Source of the DNA: Desulfoluna spongiiphila
Lineage (GTDB): Bacteria; Desulfobacterota; Desulfobacteria; Desulfobacterales; Desulfolunaceae
Assembly: GCF_900101345.1 (NCBI RefSeq)
Contig: NZ_FMUX01000015.1
Span: forward strand, 1 to 64,000
Length of the DNA: 64,000 nucleotides
Reading direction: 5' to 3'
Positions 9,279 through 18,249 of this stretch are shown piece by piece. A program made the translations under genes and the position numbers. Each line of letters begins with the position of its first letter. Within the stretch, counting starts at the first letter, position 1. A model generated the notes under the pieces. It did not search any database. It had not been told where the DNA came from and worked only from the letters and a program-made list of their open reading frames with translations.

Positions 9279-9742
9279 TAGTGGTTGGCTTTGTTGCTGA
9301 TGTTGACGTAGCCGACGTAGTAGAAATCAATGCGCCAGGCGTAACCGGGGTTGGCATCGTAGGTTGTGGCGGACCAGTATCCTGAAGAGGCTGTGTCCGG
9401 AAAAATCCGGGGATCGACAACGGGGTTGTAGCTCTGGTGGTGGACAATGCTCTGGAGTTCCAGGGAATGGGGAAGGCGCCAGTCGTCAAACCCGGCAAGG
9501 TCAAGCTTTTTGCAATAGGCCACCGCTTCGTCCCAGGTCAGGGCTTCGCCGTTGTTGCCTGTCTGACGTTGCCACATGAGCCCTGTGGCCGTGTCGGTCA
9601 CAATGCCTTTTTCTTCATCGACCTTAAACTCCGCCAGGGCGACTCCCTGAAGCACCAACATCAGAAACAGCATCCCCCCCAGGGCTTTTCCAAGGGCTTT
9701 CAGGTTTTTCCCCGTCTCTCTTTTTTCTCCTTTTCCTGTCAT
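9248..9742 (-). CDS. Secreted DUF1566 (Lcl C-terminal-like) protein
   Basis: 164 residues. A basic N-terminus and hydrophobic stretch (about 19-37, ending VALAEF) form a signal peptide. The remainder is a single DUF1566 domain: ATGLMWQRQTG, WDEAVAYCKKL, DDWRLP, GYWSATTY and the final YVRAVR are hallmarks of this C-type-lectin-like fold. Such domains occur in surface or periplasmic proteins of unknown role; this copy stands alone. The start is supported by GGAGGTGAGCC. The 3' end overlaps the acyl-CoA synthetase gene by 31 nt tail to tail. Confidence 0.85.
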   Translation of the reverse strand: MTGKGEKRETGKNLKALGKALGGMLFLMLVLQGVALAEFKVDEEKGIVTDTATGLMWQRQTGNNGEALTWDEAVAYCKKLDLAGFDDWRLPHSLELQSIVHHQSYNPVVDPRIFPDTASSGYWSATTYDANPGYAWRIDFYYVGYVNISNKANHYYVRAVRTLR

Positions 9743-9864
9743 GGCTCACCTCCATGCAGCTGCATTGCAGGAAGGGGCCCTTTCCCCTCGACCACCGGAA
9801 GGAAACGACCTCTCCCATCCTTATAAACTATCAAAGGCCCCTTGATCCGTCAGCCTTTTTCCTG

Positions 9865-10659
9865 TCACGATCCATGGCGAAGGGCCAGGCGCTCCAGCAT
9901 GTAGGTGAACCCCACCCCCAGGTAAAACAGGGATTCGGCGTCCACGTTTTCGATGGCGGTGCGGTCGTAAAAAACATTCAGCGAAGACCCCAGGCCGTCC
10001 TGATCGTTGCAGTAACAGATCATGAAAGGAACCGTGGGAAAAAAGTGGAGAACCACCGAGATGTCCGACTGGAACTGGGGCGGTACTTCCCTGGCATTGA
10101 ACAGATGCACCAGGTCGTCAAAGAGACCGGTGTGGCCGTCGGCAAGGCGTTTGAGGTTTTCTTCACATCGGCGGTGAAACAGGTTGTACTGCTCGCGTCC
10201 CCCCGGGATGTCCCGGTAGGAGACCCACTCCCCTTTGGCCGGGACCCCCTTGCCATGGAGCACGTGGTTGAGAAAAGGAACCCCAAGGTAGGGGGTCACA
10301 TGCAGGGTCGTGTGAAACTTCCCCTCGCGGTCCACCCCGAAATCCTTGCCCAGGACCTTGAGAATCAGCGTCTCTTCGGACACCGTGCCCCCGATGCGGC
10401 GGGACGCTTCGGCAAGGTCGCACTCTTTCATCTCCTGCTGGAGGGCGGAAAGGTAGATGTCCCCGTTGTCCCCCGTCTCACCGGCCCCGCCTTTAAACAA
10501 GGCGCGTGTGGCGTCGTCCACCCTGGGGCAGGCATCGATGGGCTTGGCGCCGGTAAACACGGCACCGGCAAAGGCCAGGCAGCTTTTTTCGCCGCACTCC
10601 CGGCAGTTGGATTTTTCCAGGTGCTTAAATATCTCCATAGCGTTTTTGGGACGGGACAC
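9865..10659 (-). CDS. Fe-S cluster and DUF3786 domain protein
   Basis: 264 residues. The N-terminal about 60 residues hold C19-x2-C22-x4-C27-x16-C44 (NCRECGEKSCLAFA...CP), the four-Cys [4Fe-4S] signature seen in corrinoid Fe-S protein and related anaerobic proteins. The remaining 200 residues match DUF3786, a family found in anaerobes next to such clusters; its function is unknown. Cytoplasmic, no signal peptide. It lies in the same orientation as, but about 190 bp from, the universal stress protein upstream. Confidence 0.8.
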   Translation of the reverse strand: MSRPKNAMEIFKHLEKSNCRECGEKSCLAFAGAVFTGAKPIDACPRVDDATRALFKGGAGETGDNGDIYLSALQQEMKECDLAEASRRIGGTVSEETLILKVLGKDFGVDREGKFHTTLHVTPYLGVPFLNHVLHGKGVPAKGEWVSYRDIPGGREQYNLFHRRCEENLKRLADGHTGLFDDLVHLFNAREVPPQFQSDISVVLHFFPTVPFMICYCNDQDGLGSSLNVFYDRTAIENVDAESLFYLGVGFTYMLERLALRHGS

Positions 10660-10848
10660 AGGTATACCTCCGTGTTGTGGGTCTGCTGATCAGGAAAGGC
10701 GCAAATGGGCTCGGACAACACAAGACGACAGAAACGGCCGGGCGGCAGCAGGCCGCCCCGAAAAAAAGGGCCTTCTTCATTCATAGCCCAAAGGCGGACG
10801 ATAACAAACCAAAATATGAACCATGCCGGTGATTCCCGGCTCGCCGGT

Positions 10849-11751
10849 TTACCCCTTGTCGTGGTGGTTGACGCTCACCACCGGACAGGAGGCCCGAATC
10901 ACCACCTGTTCCACGGTGCTTCCCATGTCGGGATCCTCTCCCGAGGCTTTGCCGTGGTGGGCCATGACGATGAGATCACCGTTGCAGCGGCGGGTCAGCT
11001 TTAATATTTCCACGTAAGGGACCCCTTCGCACACCTCAATGTCCAGGTCGGTGAAGGTCCCGGCCCGGGGCAGGAAGCGGCTTTTCACGGCTTGCCGCGC
11101 CTCCTTCAGGCGAATATCCATGGCGGCGGGGTCCTCCGGGGTGCCGGGTATATCAAGGGCGTGGAACAGGTGAAGCCTGGCCCCAGATTCCCGGGCGATC
11201 TTCACGGCAAAGTCAAAGGCGGCATCGGAAGCGCGGGAAAGATCGGTGCCGAAGACGATGTGCTTGAAATCCCAGTGGTGCAGGGGGCAGAAGCGGTTGA
11301 TAATAAGAACCGGTGCCCTGGCACTCTTGGCCACCTTCTGCATGGTGTTGCCCACGATGTTTCGAAAGGCCAGGGCCGCCCCGGTGCAATCCAGCCGGGT
11401 GTGGGTCCCCATGACGATGAGGTCACTCCCCCATGCCCTTGCCACCCGGAGAATTTCCGTTGCGGGAATCCCGGGTTTGACCACCACCTCTGAGTCCATG
11501 GAGCTGTCCGCAAGGTGCTTGTGGGAGGCCTGGATCTCCCGGGCCAGGAGCGTTTCGTAATCCGCATCCGGGACCTCCTCGCCTTCGGATCGAAATGCGT
11601 TGACATGGGCCGTAAACCCGTGGGAGGGCAGCCCGTAGACATGGAACACCTTTAACCCGGAGTCGTACTTTTCTGCCAGGTTATAGGCAAACCGGGCGGC
11701 TTCGTCGCAGATGGGGGACGCAGTGGTGGTAAAGAGAATGTTTTTGAACAT
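10849..11751 (-). CDS. Two-domain universal stress protein (UspA family)
   Basis: 300 residues made of two tandem Usp domains (about 1-145 and 150-298). Each begins with a beta strand and DxS-type loop (FKNILFTTTASP and FKHIVFGTDLSRAS). The second has an ATP-binding-like GxxxGS stretch (GEDPDMGSTVEQVV), and the first has the corresponding MGTHTRLDCTG region. The start is placed at 11751 (MFKNILF) after CAGGTTCC; a longer frame adding 10 residues has no homology support. Usp proteins respond to starvation and redox stress. No operon partner. Confidence 0.88.
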   Translation of the reverse strand: MFKNILFTTTASPICDEAARFAYNLAEKYDSGLKVFHVYGLPSHGFTAHVNAFRSEGEEVPDADYETLLAREIQASHKHLADSSMDSEVVVKPGIPATEILRVARAWGSDLIVMGTHTRLDCTGAALAFRNIVGNTMQKVAKSARAPVLIINRFCPLHHWDFKHIVFGTDLSRASDAAFDFAVKIARESGARLHLFHALDIPGTPEDPAAMDIRLKEARQAVKSRFLPRAGTFTDLDIEVCEGVPYVEILKLTRRCNGDLIVMAHHGKASGEDPDMGSTVEQVVIRASCPVVSVNHHDKG

Positions 11752-12217
11752 AAGGAACCTGCCTGTCTGAGGTGTCAACATCGAACTCTCTGTTGAGAGT
11801 ATCGCCGGAAGAGGTCAGGGAAAACGGGAAGAGAGAGGCAAAGGGGTCGTGGTGCAGAAAGATCAGGGACCCAGGGGTGCGAAAGGGCCCGCTAAAAAAA
11901 GGGGAGACCGAAAAAACAGCGGCGTTGGCCCGGCACAGCATCGCGGATCGGAGGGAGGATCCCCCGCAGACCGGCACGTCCGATGCTGTCGCTGCCATTG
12001 GCTTCATGTCCCTGGCTCCTGATTTTAGATGCCATGCCGTTGCGTCCCCCGGATGTGGTGCCCACAGCCGGGGGACGCAACGCATAACTAACTACTAACT
12101 AAAGCAGTTATTTTTTCAAAGTTCAATCAATTAGCGCGCAGGGCGTGTTTTTTCCTTAATAGAGGGGCGGATCCCCATGCAAAAAAGGGTAAAAAACCGA
12201 AGTCCAGACACCTGTTT
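11752..12217. other. Intergenic region with a long hairpin, no gene seen
   Basis: About 465 bp between the stress protein and the first tmc operon. Apart from the perfect inverted repeat at 12038-12082 and an AT-rich stretch following it (12085-12200), nothing recognisable is present. Confidence 0.5.
12038..12082. repeat. Long perfect inverted repeat (hairpin)
   Basis: Two 15-nt arms (CGTTGCGTCCCCCGG at 12038-12052, its complement at 12068-12082) are perfectly complementary. The 15-nt loop itself contains TGTGG-TGC-CCACA, so the stem continues for 5 bp after one mismatch. There is no T-run on either side, so it is not an ordinary intrinsic terminator. It may be an attenuator, a protein-binding site or a lone palindromic repeat. 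Confidence 0.7.
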
Positions 12218-13603
12218 TTACTCTTCAATGTGCTTCAAATGGTCCGGCACCACCACCATGGGAATAAGAAGAGGTTTCAGGAAGGACCAGCGGATCCCGA
12301 TGTGATAGACCTCTTCCAAGTCCCGGATGGCATCCCAGCAGTTGTGGCAGGGAGAGATCACCAGTTTGGCCCCGGTCTCAAGGATCTGGTCTCGCTTGAC
12401 TTTCAGGCCGATGTTTCTCTGCTCCCTGTACCTGCCGATGCCGTTCATGCCCCCTCCCCCGCCGCAGCAGTAGTTGTGCTCGCGGTTGGGGGTCATCTCA
12501 CGAAAATCCTCGGCGATCTGACTCATGATGTACCGGGCGTCGTCGGCCAGACCCGCGTTTCTAATGTAGTTGCAGGAGTCCTGGAAGGTGACGGGTTCCT
12601 TGATGCGTTTGGCCGGATCGATCTTGAGCTTTCCGGTGCGCAGGGCTTCGGCCACCCACTCCACATAGTGCAGGCTGTCCACCGGGACCTTGCCCGATTT
12701 GATCCCTGCCCAGTAGGGCCCTTCGGTCACCGTGGCCCGGTACGCGTGGCCGCACTCGGTGACCACCATGCGCTTGGGCTTCAAGCGATCGATGGCAGAG
12801 TAGACGGATTTCACCTGCATGGTCGAAGCTTCCCAGTCCCCTGCGAACATGGCCAGACTGGTCTCTTCCCATCCTTCCGAGGGCACGGTCCAGTTTTCGC
12901 CTGCCAGGTGAAAGAGCACGGCGGCATCGGCCAGGTCTTCGGGGTAGTGCTTGGCCTCCCGGGCGTTGACCGTGTAGATGATGTCGGCGTTTTCCTTGTC
13001 CACGGGGATCTCAAGGCCCGGCCACTCCTCCTCGGTCTCCTCTTCCATCCACTGACAGGTATCCACCCAGTCCTCGGTGGTGATATCCATCTGGGCCCGG
13101 TAGACCCGGTGCATGCCCGAGCCGATCTTCATCTCCCACGGAACAAACCCCTGGGAGAAGAGCACGCCGCGCAGGTAGGAGAACATCACCCCCATGTCGA
13201 TGCCCATGGGGCAGTACATGGCGCACCGGTTGCAGCAGGTGCACTGGGACCAGGCCACGTCCATGCAGTGCATCATGAACTCGGTGTCCACCTCCCCTTT
13301 CCGGCGAACCAGCTCGCCCAGGGTGGACTGGATCTTGTAGGAAGGCACCTGGGCGGGGTCTTTGTCGTTGGCGATATAAAGAAAACAGGAGTCGGCACAG
13401 AGTCCGCATCGCATGCACGAGTTCAGCCAGGTCTTGAGCCGAGACTTTAAGGTTTTTTTCAAGAGGGCCTTTAAAGCGGGGACGTCCACGTCCAGGCTCT
13501 CCATCTCTTTGTAATACTCAGCGCCGCCTTTGTCCCCCAGGATCTCCTGAAGCTGCGCCTTGGTTCCGACGGGTATTCTGTTGCACAATTTTCCTTGCTT
13601 CAT
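12218..13603 (-). CDS. tmcB: TmcB-like Fe-S / CCG-domain electron-transfer protein (copy 1)
   Basis: 461 residues, HdrD/DsrK-like. Two [4Fe-4S] motifs lie in the N-terminal third: C63-x2-C66-x2-C69-x3-C73, and a block from C121 to C131 (CTCCNRCAMYC) followed by PMG. The C-terminal half has a complete CCG domain (DSCNY..., YCCGGGGG, PCHNCW), the type binding a noncubane Fe-S cluster; the earlier CCG-like half (TECGHAY) is degenerate. With the cytochrome b and multihaem cytochrome upstream it forms a Tmc module, which in sulfate reducers connects the periplasmic cytochrome c pool with cytoplasmic thiol/disulfide or sulfite-reduction electron carriers. It is the last gene of operon 1; copy 2 at 16040 is nearly identical over most of its length. 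Confidence 0.85.
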   Translation of the reverse strand: MKQGKLCNRIPVGTKAQLQEILGDKGGAEYYKEMESLDVDVPALKALLKKTLKSRLKTWLNSCMRCGLCADSCFLYIANDKDPAQVPSYKIQSTLGELVRRKGEVDTEFMMHCMDVAWSQCTCCNRCAMYCPMGIDMGVMFSYLRGVLFSQGFVPWEMKIGSGMHRVYRAQMDITTEDWVDTCQWMEEETEEEWPGLEIPVDKENADIIYTVNAREAKHYPEDLADAAVLFHLAGENWTVPSEGWEETSLAMFAGDWEASTMQVKSVYSAIDRLKPKRMVVTECGHAYRATVTEGPYWAGIKSGKVPVDSLHYVEWVAEALRTGKLKIDPAKRIKEPVTFQDSCNYIRNAGLADDARYIMSQIAEDFREMTPNREHNYCCGGGGGMNGIGRYREQRNIGLKVKRDQILETGAKLVISPCHNCWDAIRDLEEVYHIGIRWSFLKPLLIPMVVVPDHLKHIEE

Positions 13604-13646
13604 GGTCTTGTTTCCTTACGCACTGTGGTCAAAAAATAATGGGTGT

Positions 13647-14324
13647 TTACCAGGGGAACCCGGGGGCTTTCAGCCCGCCGCGCTTGATGCTGAAGTCCAT
13701 GCCGATCTGGATGCGCGAGCAGAAAAAAAGCACGATATGGGAGAGCTTGGTAAAGGGCACGGCCACGAGGAACAACTCCCCGCTGAGGATGTGCGCAAGG
13801 GTCCAGAAGGTCACATCACCGATCTGGTGATAGGCCATAAGCGCGGTGGCAAAGGGAGCCACGGAGATGAAAAGGACCCCTATATCCCGGGGCCTTGTCA
13901 GCTGACGCACCTCGGGGAGCACCATGCGGCGGATGAGCAGACCGCAGGCCCCTGCAAGGACGCAGATGGTGAGCACATCGGCCACCGCATCGGGCATGGA
14001 CGGCAGGGAGATGCCCCATCGGTACTTCAGGAGAATCCCGTGGGCCGAGACAAACAGCGGAGCGGCCACGGCCCCCACGTGAAAGAGGTAGAACAGCAGG
14101 GTATGGACAGGGTTCTGTCGCCAGCAGCGGGTCCCGAAGGGCGTCAGCCAGAGCACAATGGAACGAATGGCCCCTTTCAGCCCGCTGGCGATGCATGTGT
14201 TGTAGGCCACCCGGTCCAGGCGGGCGTCAAGATCTTTGATGTAAAGGCCCACATGGACAAGGCAACCGATGAAAAAGATGCTGAGGGAGAGCCACAGCAG
14301 CGGTCCGGTGATAAATTGATACAT
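13647..14324 (-). CDS. tmcC: TmcC-like membrane cytochrome b subunit (copy 1)
   Basis: 225 residues with about five to six membrane segments, a NarI/DsrM-like dihaem cytochrome b. Candidate haem-ligand His residues lie in membrane helices (VHVGLYIK, LLFYLFHVGAV, FVSAHGI, LMAYHQIGD). It would carry electrons across the membrane between the periplasmic decahaem cytochrome and the TmcB-like subunit. The start ATG follows GAGGAAACACC, the same ribosome site as copy 2. It is 43 nt upstream of tmcB copy 1. Confidence 0.85.
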   Translation of the reverse strand: MYQFITGPLLWLSLSIFFIGCLVHVGLYIKDLDARLDRVAYNTCIASGLKGAIRSIVLWLTPFGTRCWRQNPVHTLLFYLFHVGAVAAPLFVSAHGILLKYRWGISLPSMPDAVADVLTICVLAGACGLLIRRMVLPEVRQLTRPRDIGVLFISVAPFATALMAYHQIGDVTFWTLAHILSGELFLVAVPFTKLSHIVLFFCSRIQIGMDFSIKRGGLKAPGFPW

Positions 14325-14472
14325 GGTGTTTCCTCATTTGTTCATTCCGGTGAGAATGCAGCGCCCCGCTGCTCTCCCCCGACAGGTCCGCCATCGGGGA
14401 TAAAAAGCTCGGGGACCCGGGCAGACAGGGTCATCGTGACACCCGGGTGGTGTCCGTCCGAATCGTTTACGC

Positions 14473-15411
14473 TTAAGGGGTACCGCCGCTGAACGGGGCA
14501 TGGCAGCCGGTGCAGTCATCCACCTCACCTGCCCCCATGGCATCGTGGCACCCGATGCAGCTTTGCTCTGCTTTCCGGTTGTGCATGGCCGCGTACAGAG
14601 AAACCCCGCCGCCCTCGGGGGCGTTTGCACCTGTGTGGCATTCGGCGCAGGCCGTATCGGGTTCTTTGTGGTGGCAGACGTCGCACGACACGTCAGCGCC
14701 CTCATGGAGGTCGTGGTCAAAGAGCACCTCACCGCCATGTGTGGCAACACGCGGCATGGAGGAGGTGTCGGACGGGTCGTTGTGACAGGCCGTGCAGGTG
14801 ACGGGACCGCCGGGTTCACCGGAGTCCAGGGTGGAGACATGGCAGTTCACGCACAGGTCGTGGGAGACGCTGCGTTGCGACACGGCCGGGCCGCCCGCCG
14901 CATCGTTCCCATGGAGCCGGTCGTGGCAGGTCCGGCAATCCAGGGCTGCCGTCTCGGAGTGAATGCTGTGCAGGGTGTCGTCGAAAGGGACGTCGTGGGA
15001 AGAAGGGGGTGCGGTCTCGCCTTTGACGTGGCAGCCGCCGCATACCTGGGGACCTGTGGACTGTTTTTCCGCAGCGGCATCGGCATGGCACTGGATGCAC
15101 TGGGCGTGATAATAGTCCCTGGCCTCCATACCGGAGAGCCCCTTGCGCTCTTTAAACGCCAGGGAGATCCCGCCGTCGGGCCGCGCTTCGTGGCACTTAC
15201 GGCACGTGGCCTTGTCGGCAACGGGCACATGTTTGTCGTGTGGGAATTGTACCTTGGGACGGTCAAGCTGACCGTACGGTACGATGGTGTCCATGGAGAT
15301 GACATCCGCCCCTTGGCTTTGTCCGCCGGTGTCCCCGGTATTTGCAAGACACAGGCCGAAAAACAAAAGTACAAGGAGAAATGCCAGGCTTGCCCCGACT
15401 CGTTTGTGCAT
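14473..15411 (-). CDS. Periplasmic decahaem cytochrome c, TmcA position (copy 1)
   Basis: 312 residues with an N-terminal signal peptide (hydrophobic 8-23) and ten CxxCH haem sites with first Cys at 70, 105, 124, 159, 187, 206, 243, 255, 285 and 300. Extra His residues (for example FPHDKH, FDHDLH) suit bis-His ligation as in class III cytochromes c3. The last four sites form a tetrahaem c3-like module; the preceding six look like two trihaem modules. Classical TmcA is a tetrahaem cytochrome of about a third this size, so this is an enlarged version in the same gene position. It should collect electrons from periplasmic hydrogenases, formate dehydrogenases or cytochrome c3. Confidence 0.88.
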   Translation of the reverse strand: MHKRVGASLAFLLVLLFFGLCLANTGDTGGQSQGADVISMDTIVPYGQLDRPKVQFPHDKHVPVADKATCRKCHEARPDGGISLAFKERKGLSGMEARDYYHAQCIQCHADAAAEKQSTGPQVCGGCHVKGETAPPSSHDVPFDDTLHSIHSETAALDCRTCHDRLHGNDAAGGPAVSQRSVSHDLCVNCHVSTLDSGEPGGPVTCTACHNDPSDTSSMPRVATHGGEVLFDHDLHEGADVSCDVCHHKEPDTACAECHTGANAPEGGGVSLYAAMHNRKAEQSCIGCHDAMGAGEVDDCTGCHAPFSGGTP

Positions 15412-15694
15412 AACTGCTCCTTACCAAACCCTCAAGTTAACAGAAAACAATGGCTATATCCGTACCGGGTCGTTGCGACGCCGATTACAATACCGCGCAA
15501 TTATTCCTAAAAATAAATTTAGAAATAGTGTCTCTTTGTTTTCCTGCCATATGAGAGCCGGCACCTTGGTGCAGAGGGTGCAGTCTGTCAGGGCGTGGGG
15601 AATACTACCCCCACCGCAGGCGTAATAACGCCCGCTAATATGTTACACTTTTTACTAGATAATAACTCCAAGCTCACTGCGTATGAGCAAACGC
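15412..15694. other. Conserved leader region of tmc operon 1
   Basis: Non-coding DNA between the promoter and the cytochrome gene. Two stretches match the DNA upstream of tmc operon 2: 15433-15475 (GTTAACAGAAAACAATGG and following) about 20 nt before the start codon, and 15640-15690 (ACTCC...CACTGCGTATGAGCAA) about 250 nt before it. Their conserved sequence and position in both copies mark them as regulatory or leader elements. Confidence 0.6.
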
Positions 15695-15722
15695 ACTTTA
15701 CCATGAGACGGTTTATTGTCAA
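15695..15722 (-). promoter_or_regulatory. Sigma-70-type promoter of tmc operon 1
   Basis: On the minus strand, TTGACA (15722-15717), 16 nt, then TAAAGT (15700-15695). It lies about 285 nt upstream of the cytochrome gene and immediately before the conserved CATACGCAGTG block. The equivalent TTGACA is conserved upstream of operon 2. Confidence 0.55.
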
Positions 15723-15930
15723 ATATTTTTTAACGATAAACCGTGAGCATGCTCTGGGATCACCATTTTTTTACACATAAATTACAATATATTACACTCT
15801 TAAAAATTTTCGTATTTCGTTTACTATACCATATCAGTATAGATCATTATGGTCTGTTAAATTTTATTGAAGACATTGCTCAGTTAGACTTTTGCGTACC
15901 CTTTCATCACTTCAGCTGATCGTTATGAGC

Positions 15931-15968
15931 AAAAAAAACCGGCGGGCGAACATCTCGCCTGCCGGTTT
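15931..15968 (-). terminator. Intrinsic terminator of tmc operon 2
   Basis: On the minus strand a 14-bp stem (arms 15968-15955 and 15949-15936, one G-T pair) with a 5-nt loop runs into a T-run (15938-15931). It lies about 70 nt beyond the stop of tmcB copy 2, separating the two tmc operons. Confidence 0.85.
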
Positions 15969-16039
15969 CAGCCCGGTGTGCTCCATGGAAAATCAAAGGG
16001 TGCTCAAATCAAACACCCCCGGGCCAGCCATGCCCCCGC

Positions 16040-17425
16040 CTACTCTTCCACGTGGGTCAGGTGCTCAGGGACAACCACCATCTTGATGAGCAGCGGCTTG
16101 AGAAACGACCACCGAATCCCGATCTTGTAGACCTCTTCAAGGTCCCTGATGGCATCCCAGCAGTTGTGGCAGGGCGTGATCACCAGCTTGGCCCCGGTGG
16201 CCAGGATCTGGTCCCGCTTCACCTTCATGCCGGTGTTTCGCTCCTGGCGGTAGCGCCCGATGCCGTTTAGGCCCCCTCCCCCACCGCAGCAGAAGTTGTG
16301 TTCCCGGGTGGGCGTCATTTCCCGGAAATCCTCTGCGATCTGTGCCATGATGTACCGGGCGGCGCTGGCCAGGCCTGCGTTGCGGATGTAGTTGCAGGAG
16401 TCATGGTAGGTCACCGGCTCCTTGATCCGTTTGGCCGGATCAATTTTCAATTTACCGGTTCGAAGGGCCTCTGCCACCCATTCCACGTAGTGGAGGGTCT
16501 CCACCGGAGGTTTTCCGTCTTTGATCCCGGCCCAGTAAGGCCCTTCGATGACGGTGGCCCGGTAGGCGTGCCCGCACTCGGTGACCACCATGCGCTTGGG
16601 CTTGAGCCGGTCGATGGCCGAATAGACGGACTGGACCTGCAGCTTGGCTGCCTCCCAGTCTCCTGCAAACATGGCAAGGCTGGTCTCTTCCCACCCTTCG
16701 GAGGGAACGGTCCAGCTCTCTCCGGCCAGGTGAAACAAGGTGGCGGCGTCGGCGAGGTCTTCCGGGTAGTGCTTGGGCTCCCTGGCATTGACCGTGTAAA
16801 TGATGTCCGCGTTCTCCTGGTCCATGGGGATCGAAAGACCCGGCCACTCCTCCTCGGTCTCCTCCTCCATCCACTCGCAGGTGTCCACCCAGTCCTCGGT
16901 GGTGATGTCCATCTGGGCGCGGTACACCCGGTGCATGCCCGAGCCGATCTTCATCTCCCAGGGCACAAATCCCTGGGAGTACAGCAGGCCGCGCAGGTAG
17001 CTGAACATCACCCCCATGTCGATGCCCATGGGGCAGTACAGGGCGCATCGGTTGCAGCAGGTGCACTGGCCCCAGGCCACGTCCATGCAGTGCATCATAA
17101 AGGCGGTGTCCACCTTCCCTTTCCGATGCACCAGCTCACCCAGGGTGGACTGGATCTTGTAGGAGGGGACCTGTTTGGGGTCCTTGTCGTTGGCGAGATA
17201 GAAGAAGCAGGAGTCGGCGCAGAGGCCGCATCCCTGGCAAGTGTTGAGCCAGGTCTTCAGCCGGGACTTGAGGCTCCGTTTGAGCTCGGCCTTCAAGGCA
17301 GGGACGTCCACCTCAAGGGAGGCCATCTCTTTGTAGTACTGGGCGCCTCCCTTGTCGGTCATGAACGCTGAGAGTTCGTCTTTGGTATCAATGGGTTTTC
17401 TGTTGCAAAATGTTCCTTCCGGCAT
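16040..17425 (-). CDS. tmcB: TmcB-like Fe-S / CCG-domain electron-transfer protein (copy 2)
   Basis: 461 residues, same length as copy 1 and almost the same sequence from residue 53 on. [4Fe-4S] motifs: CQGCGLCADSC (from C63) and CTCCNRCALYCPMG (from C121). The CCG domain consists of DSCNY, FCCGGGGG and PCHNCW. Differences from copy 1 cluster in the N-terminal 50 residues and in one cluster motif (CQGC here, CMRC in copy 1). Role as for copy 1: cytoplasmic-side subunit of a Tmc module. It is the last gene of operon 2 and is followed by a clear terminator. Confidence 0.85.
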   Translation of the reverse strand: MPEGTFCNRKPIDTKDELSAFMTDKGGAQYYKEMASLEVDVPALKAELKRSLKSRLKTWLNTCQGCGLCADSCFFYLANDKDPKQVPSYKIQSTLGELVHRKGKVDTAFMMHCMDVAWGQCTCCNRCALYCPMGIDMGVMFSYLRGLLYSQGFVPWEMKIGSGMHRVYRAQMDITTEDWVDTCEWMEEETEEEWPGLSIPMDQENADIIYTVNAREPKHYPEDLADAATLFHLAGESWTVPSEGWEETSLAMFAGDWEAAKLQVQSVYSAIDRLKPKRMVVTECGHAYRATVIEGPYWAGIKDGKPPVETLHYVEWVAEALRTGKLKIDPAKRIKEPVTYHDSCNYIRNAGLASAARYIMAQIAEDFREMTPTREHNFCCGGGGGLNGIGRYRQERNTGMKVKRDQILATGAKLVITPCHNCWDAIRDLEEVYKIGIRWSFLKPLLIKMVVVPEHLTHVEE

Positions 17426-17516
17426 TGTCTCTTTTCCTTCTGTGGTCGTGTTCCATGCAAATCTTTACGCCCCGCAAGGGGCATCATCGTCTCCCGGGGT
17501 GCTTTCTGACCTTTGC

Positions 17517-18194
17517 TCAGACAGGCATGCCCGCCGACTTCATCCCTCCGCGCTTGACGCCGAAATCCATGCCGATCTGAATGCGGGAGCAGAAGAAGAG
17601 CACGACATGGGAGAGTTTGGTAAAGGGGATGGCCACCAGCAGCATCTCCCCTGAGAGGATATGGGCCAGGGTCCAGAAGGTGCTGTCCCCAATCTGGTGG
17701 TAGGCGATGTAGCCGGTTGCAAAGGGAGCCACGGCGATAAAAAGGGCCCCCAGCTCACGGCTTGTGGTAAGAAGGCGCACTTCGGGAAGGACCACCCGGC
17801 GGATCACCATGGCCAGGGCGGCCACCATGACCCCCACGGTCATCCAGTCCGCCACCGCATCGGGAAGGGTCGGCACGGCAATGCCCCAGCGCAATTTCAG
17901 GATCACGGCATGGGCGCAGAGGAACAGGGGCGCGATCACCGCACACAGGTGAAAAAGATAGAAGATCACGGTGTAAACAGGCTTGACCCGCCAGCTTCGG
18001 GTGCCGAAGGGCAGCATCCAGAAAAAAAGGGAGCGAAAGGCGCCCCGGATCCCCCAGCCGATATTCGAGCTGTAGGAGACCCGGTCCAGGTCCTGGTCCA
18101 GGTTCTTTACGTAAAGAACCACATGCACAAGGCAGCCGATAAAAAAAACACTGAAGGAGAGCCAGAGAAGCGGCCCGGTAATAAACTGATACAT
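17517..18194 (-). CDS. tmcC: TmcC-like membrane cytochrome b subunit (copy 2)
   Basis: 225 residues, same length as copy 1, starting MYQFITGPLLWLS after CGGAGGAAACACC. An open frame continues upstream of this start, but that part is out-of-frame translation of the cytochrome gene. Membrane helices and His pattern (VHVVLYVKN, FYLFHLCAV, LCAHAVI, YIAYHQIGD) match copy 1. It lies 55 nt downstream of the cytochrome gene and 91 nt upstream of tmcB copy 2. Confidence 0.85.
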   Translation of the reverse strand: MYQFITGPLLWLSFSVFFIGCLVHVVLYVKNLDQDLDRVSYSSNIGWGIRGAFRSLFFWMLPFGTRSWRVKPVYTVIFYLFHLCAVIAPLFLCAHAVILKLRWGIAVPTLPDAVADWMTVGVMVAALAMVIRRVVLPEVRLLTTSRELGALFIAVAPFATGYIAYHQIGDSTFWTLAHILSGEMLLVAIPFTKLSHVVLFFCSRIQIGMDFGVKRGGMKSAGMPV

Positions 18195-18249
18195 GGTGTT
18201 TCCTCCGAACATGAATTCGAATAAAAATGTGAGGCGCGTGTGGCGTGGT

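Noticed and set aside
12230..13450. Plus-strand open frame of 406 codons and its counterpart at 16298-17371
   Set aside because: Both are antisense to the two tmcB copies; their similarity to each other only reflects the similarity of the real genes.
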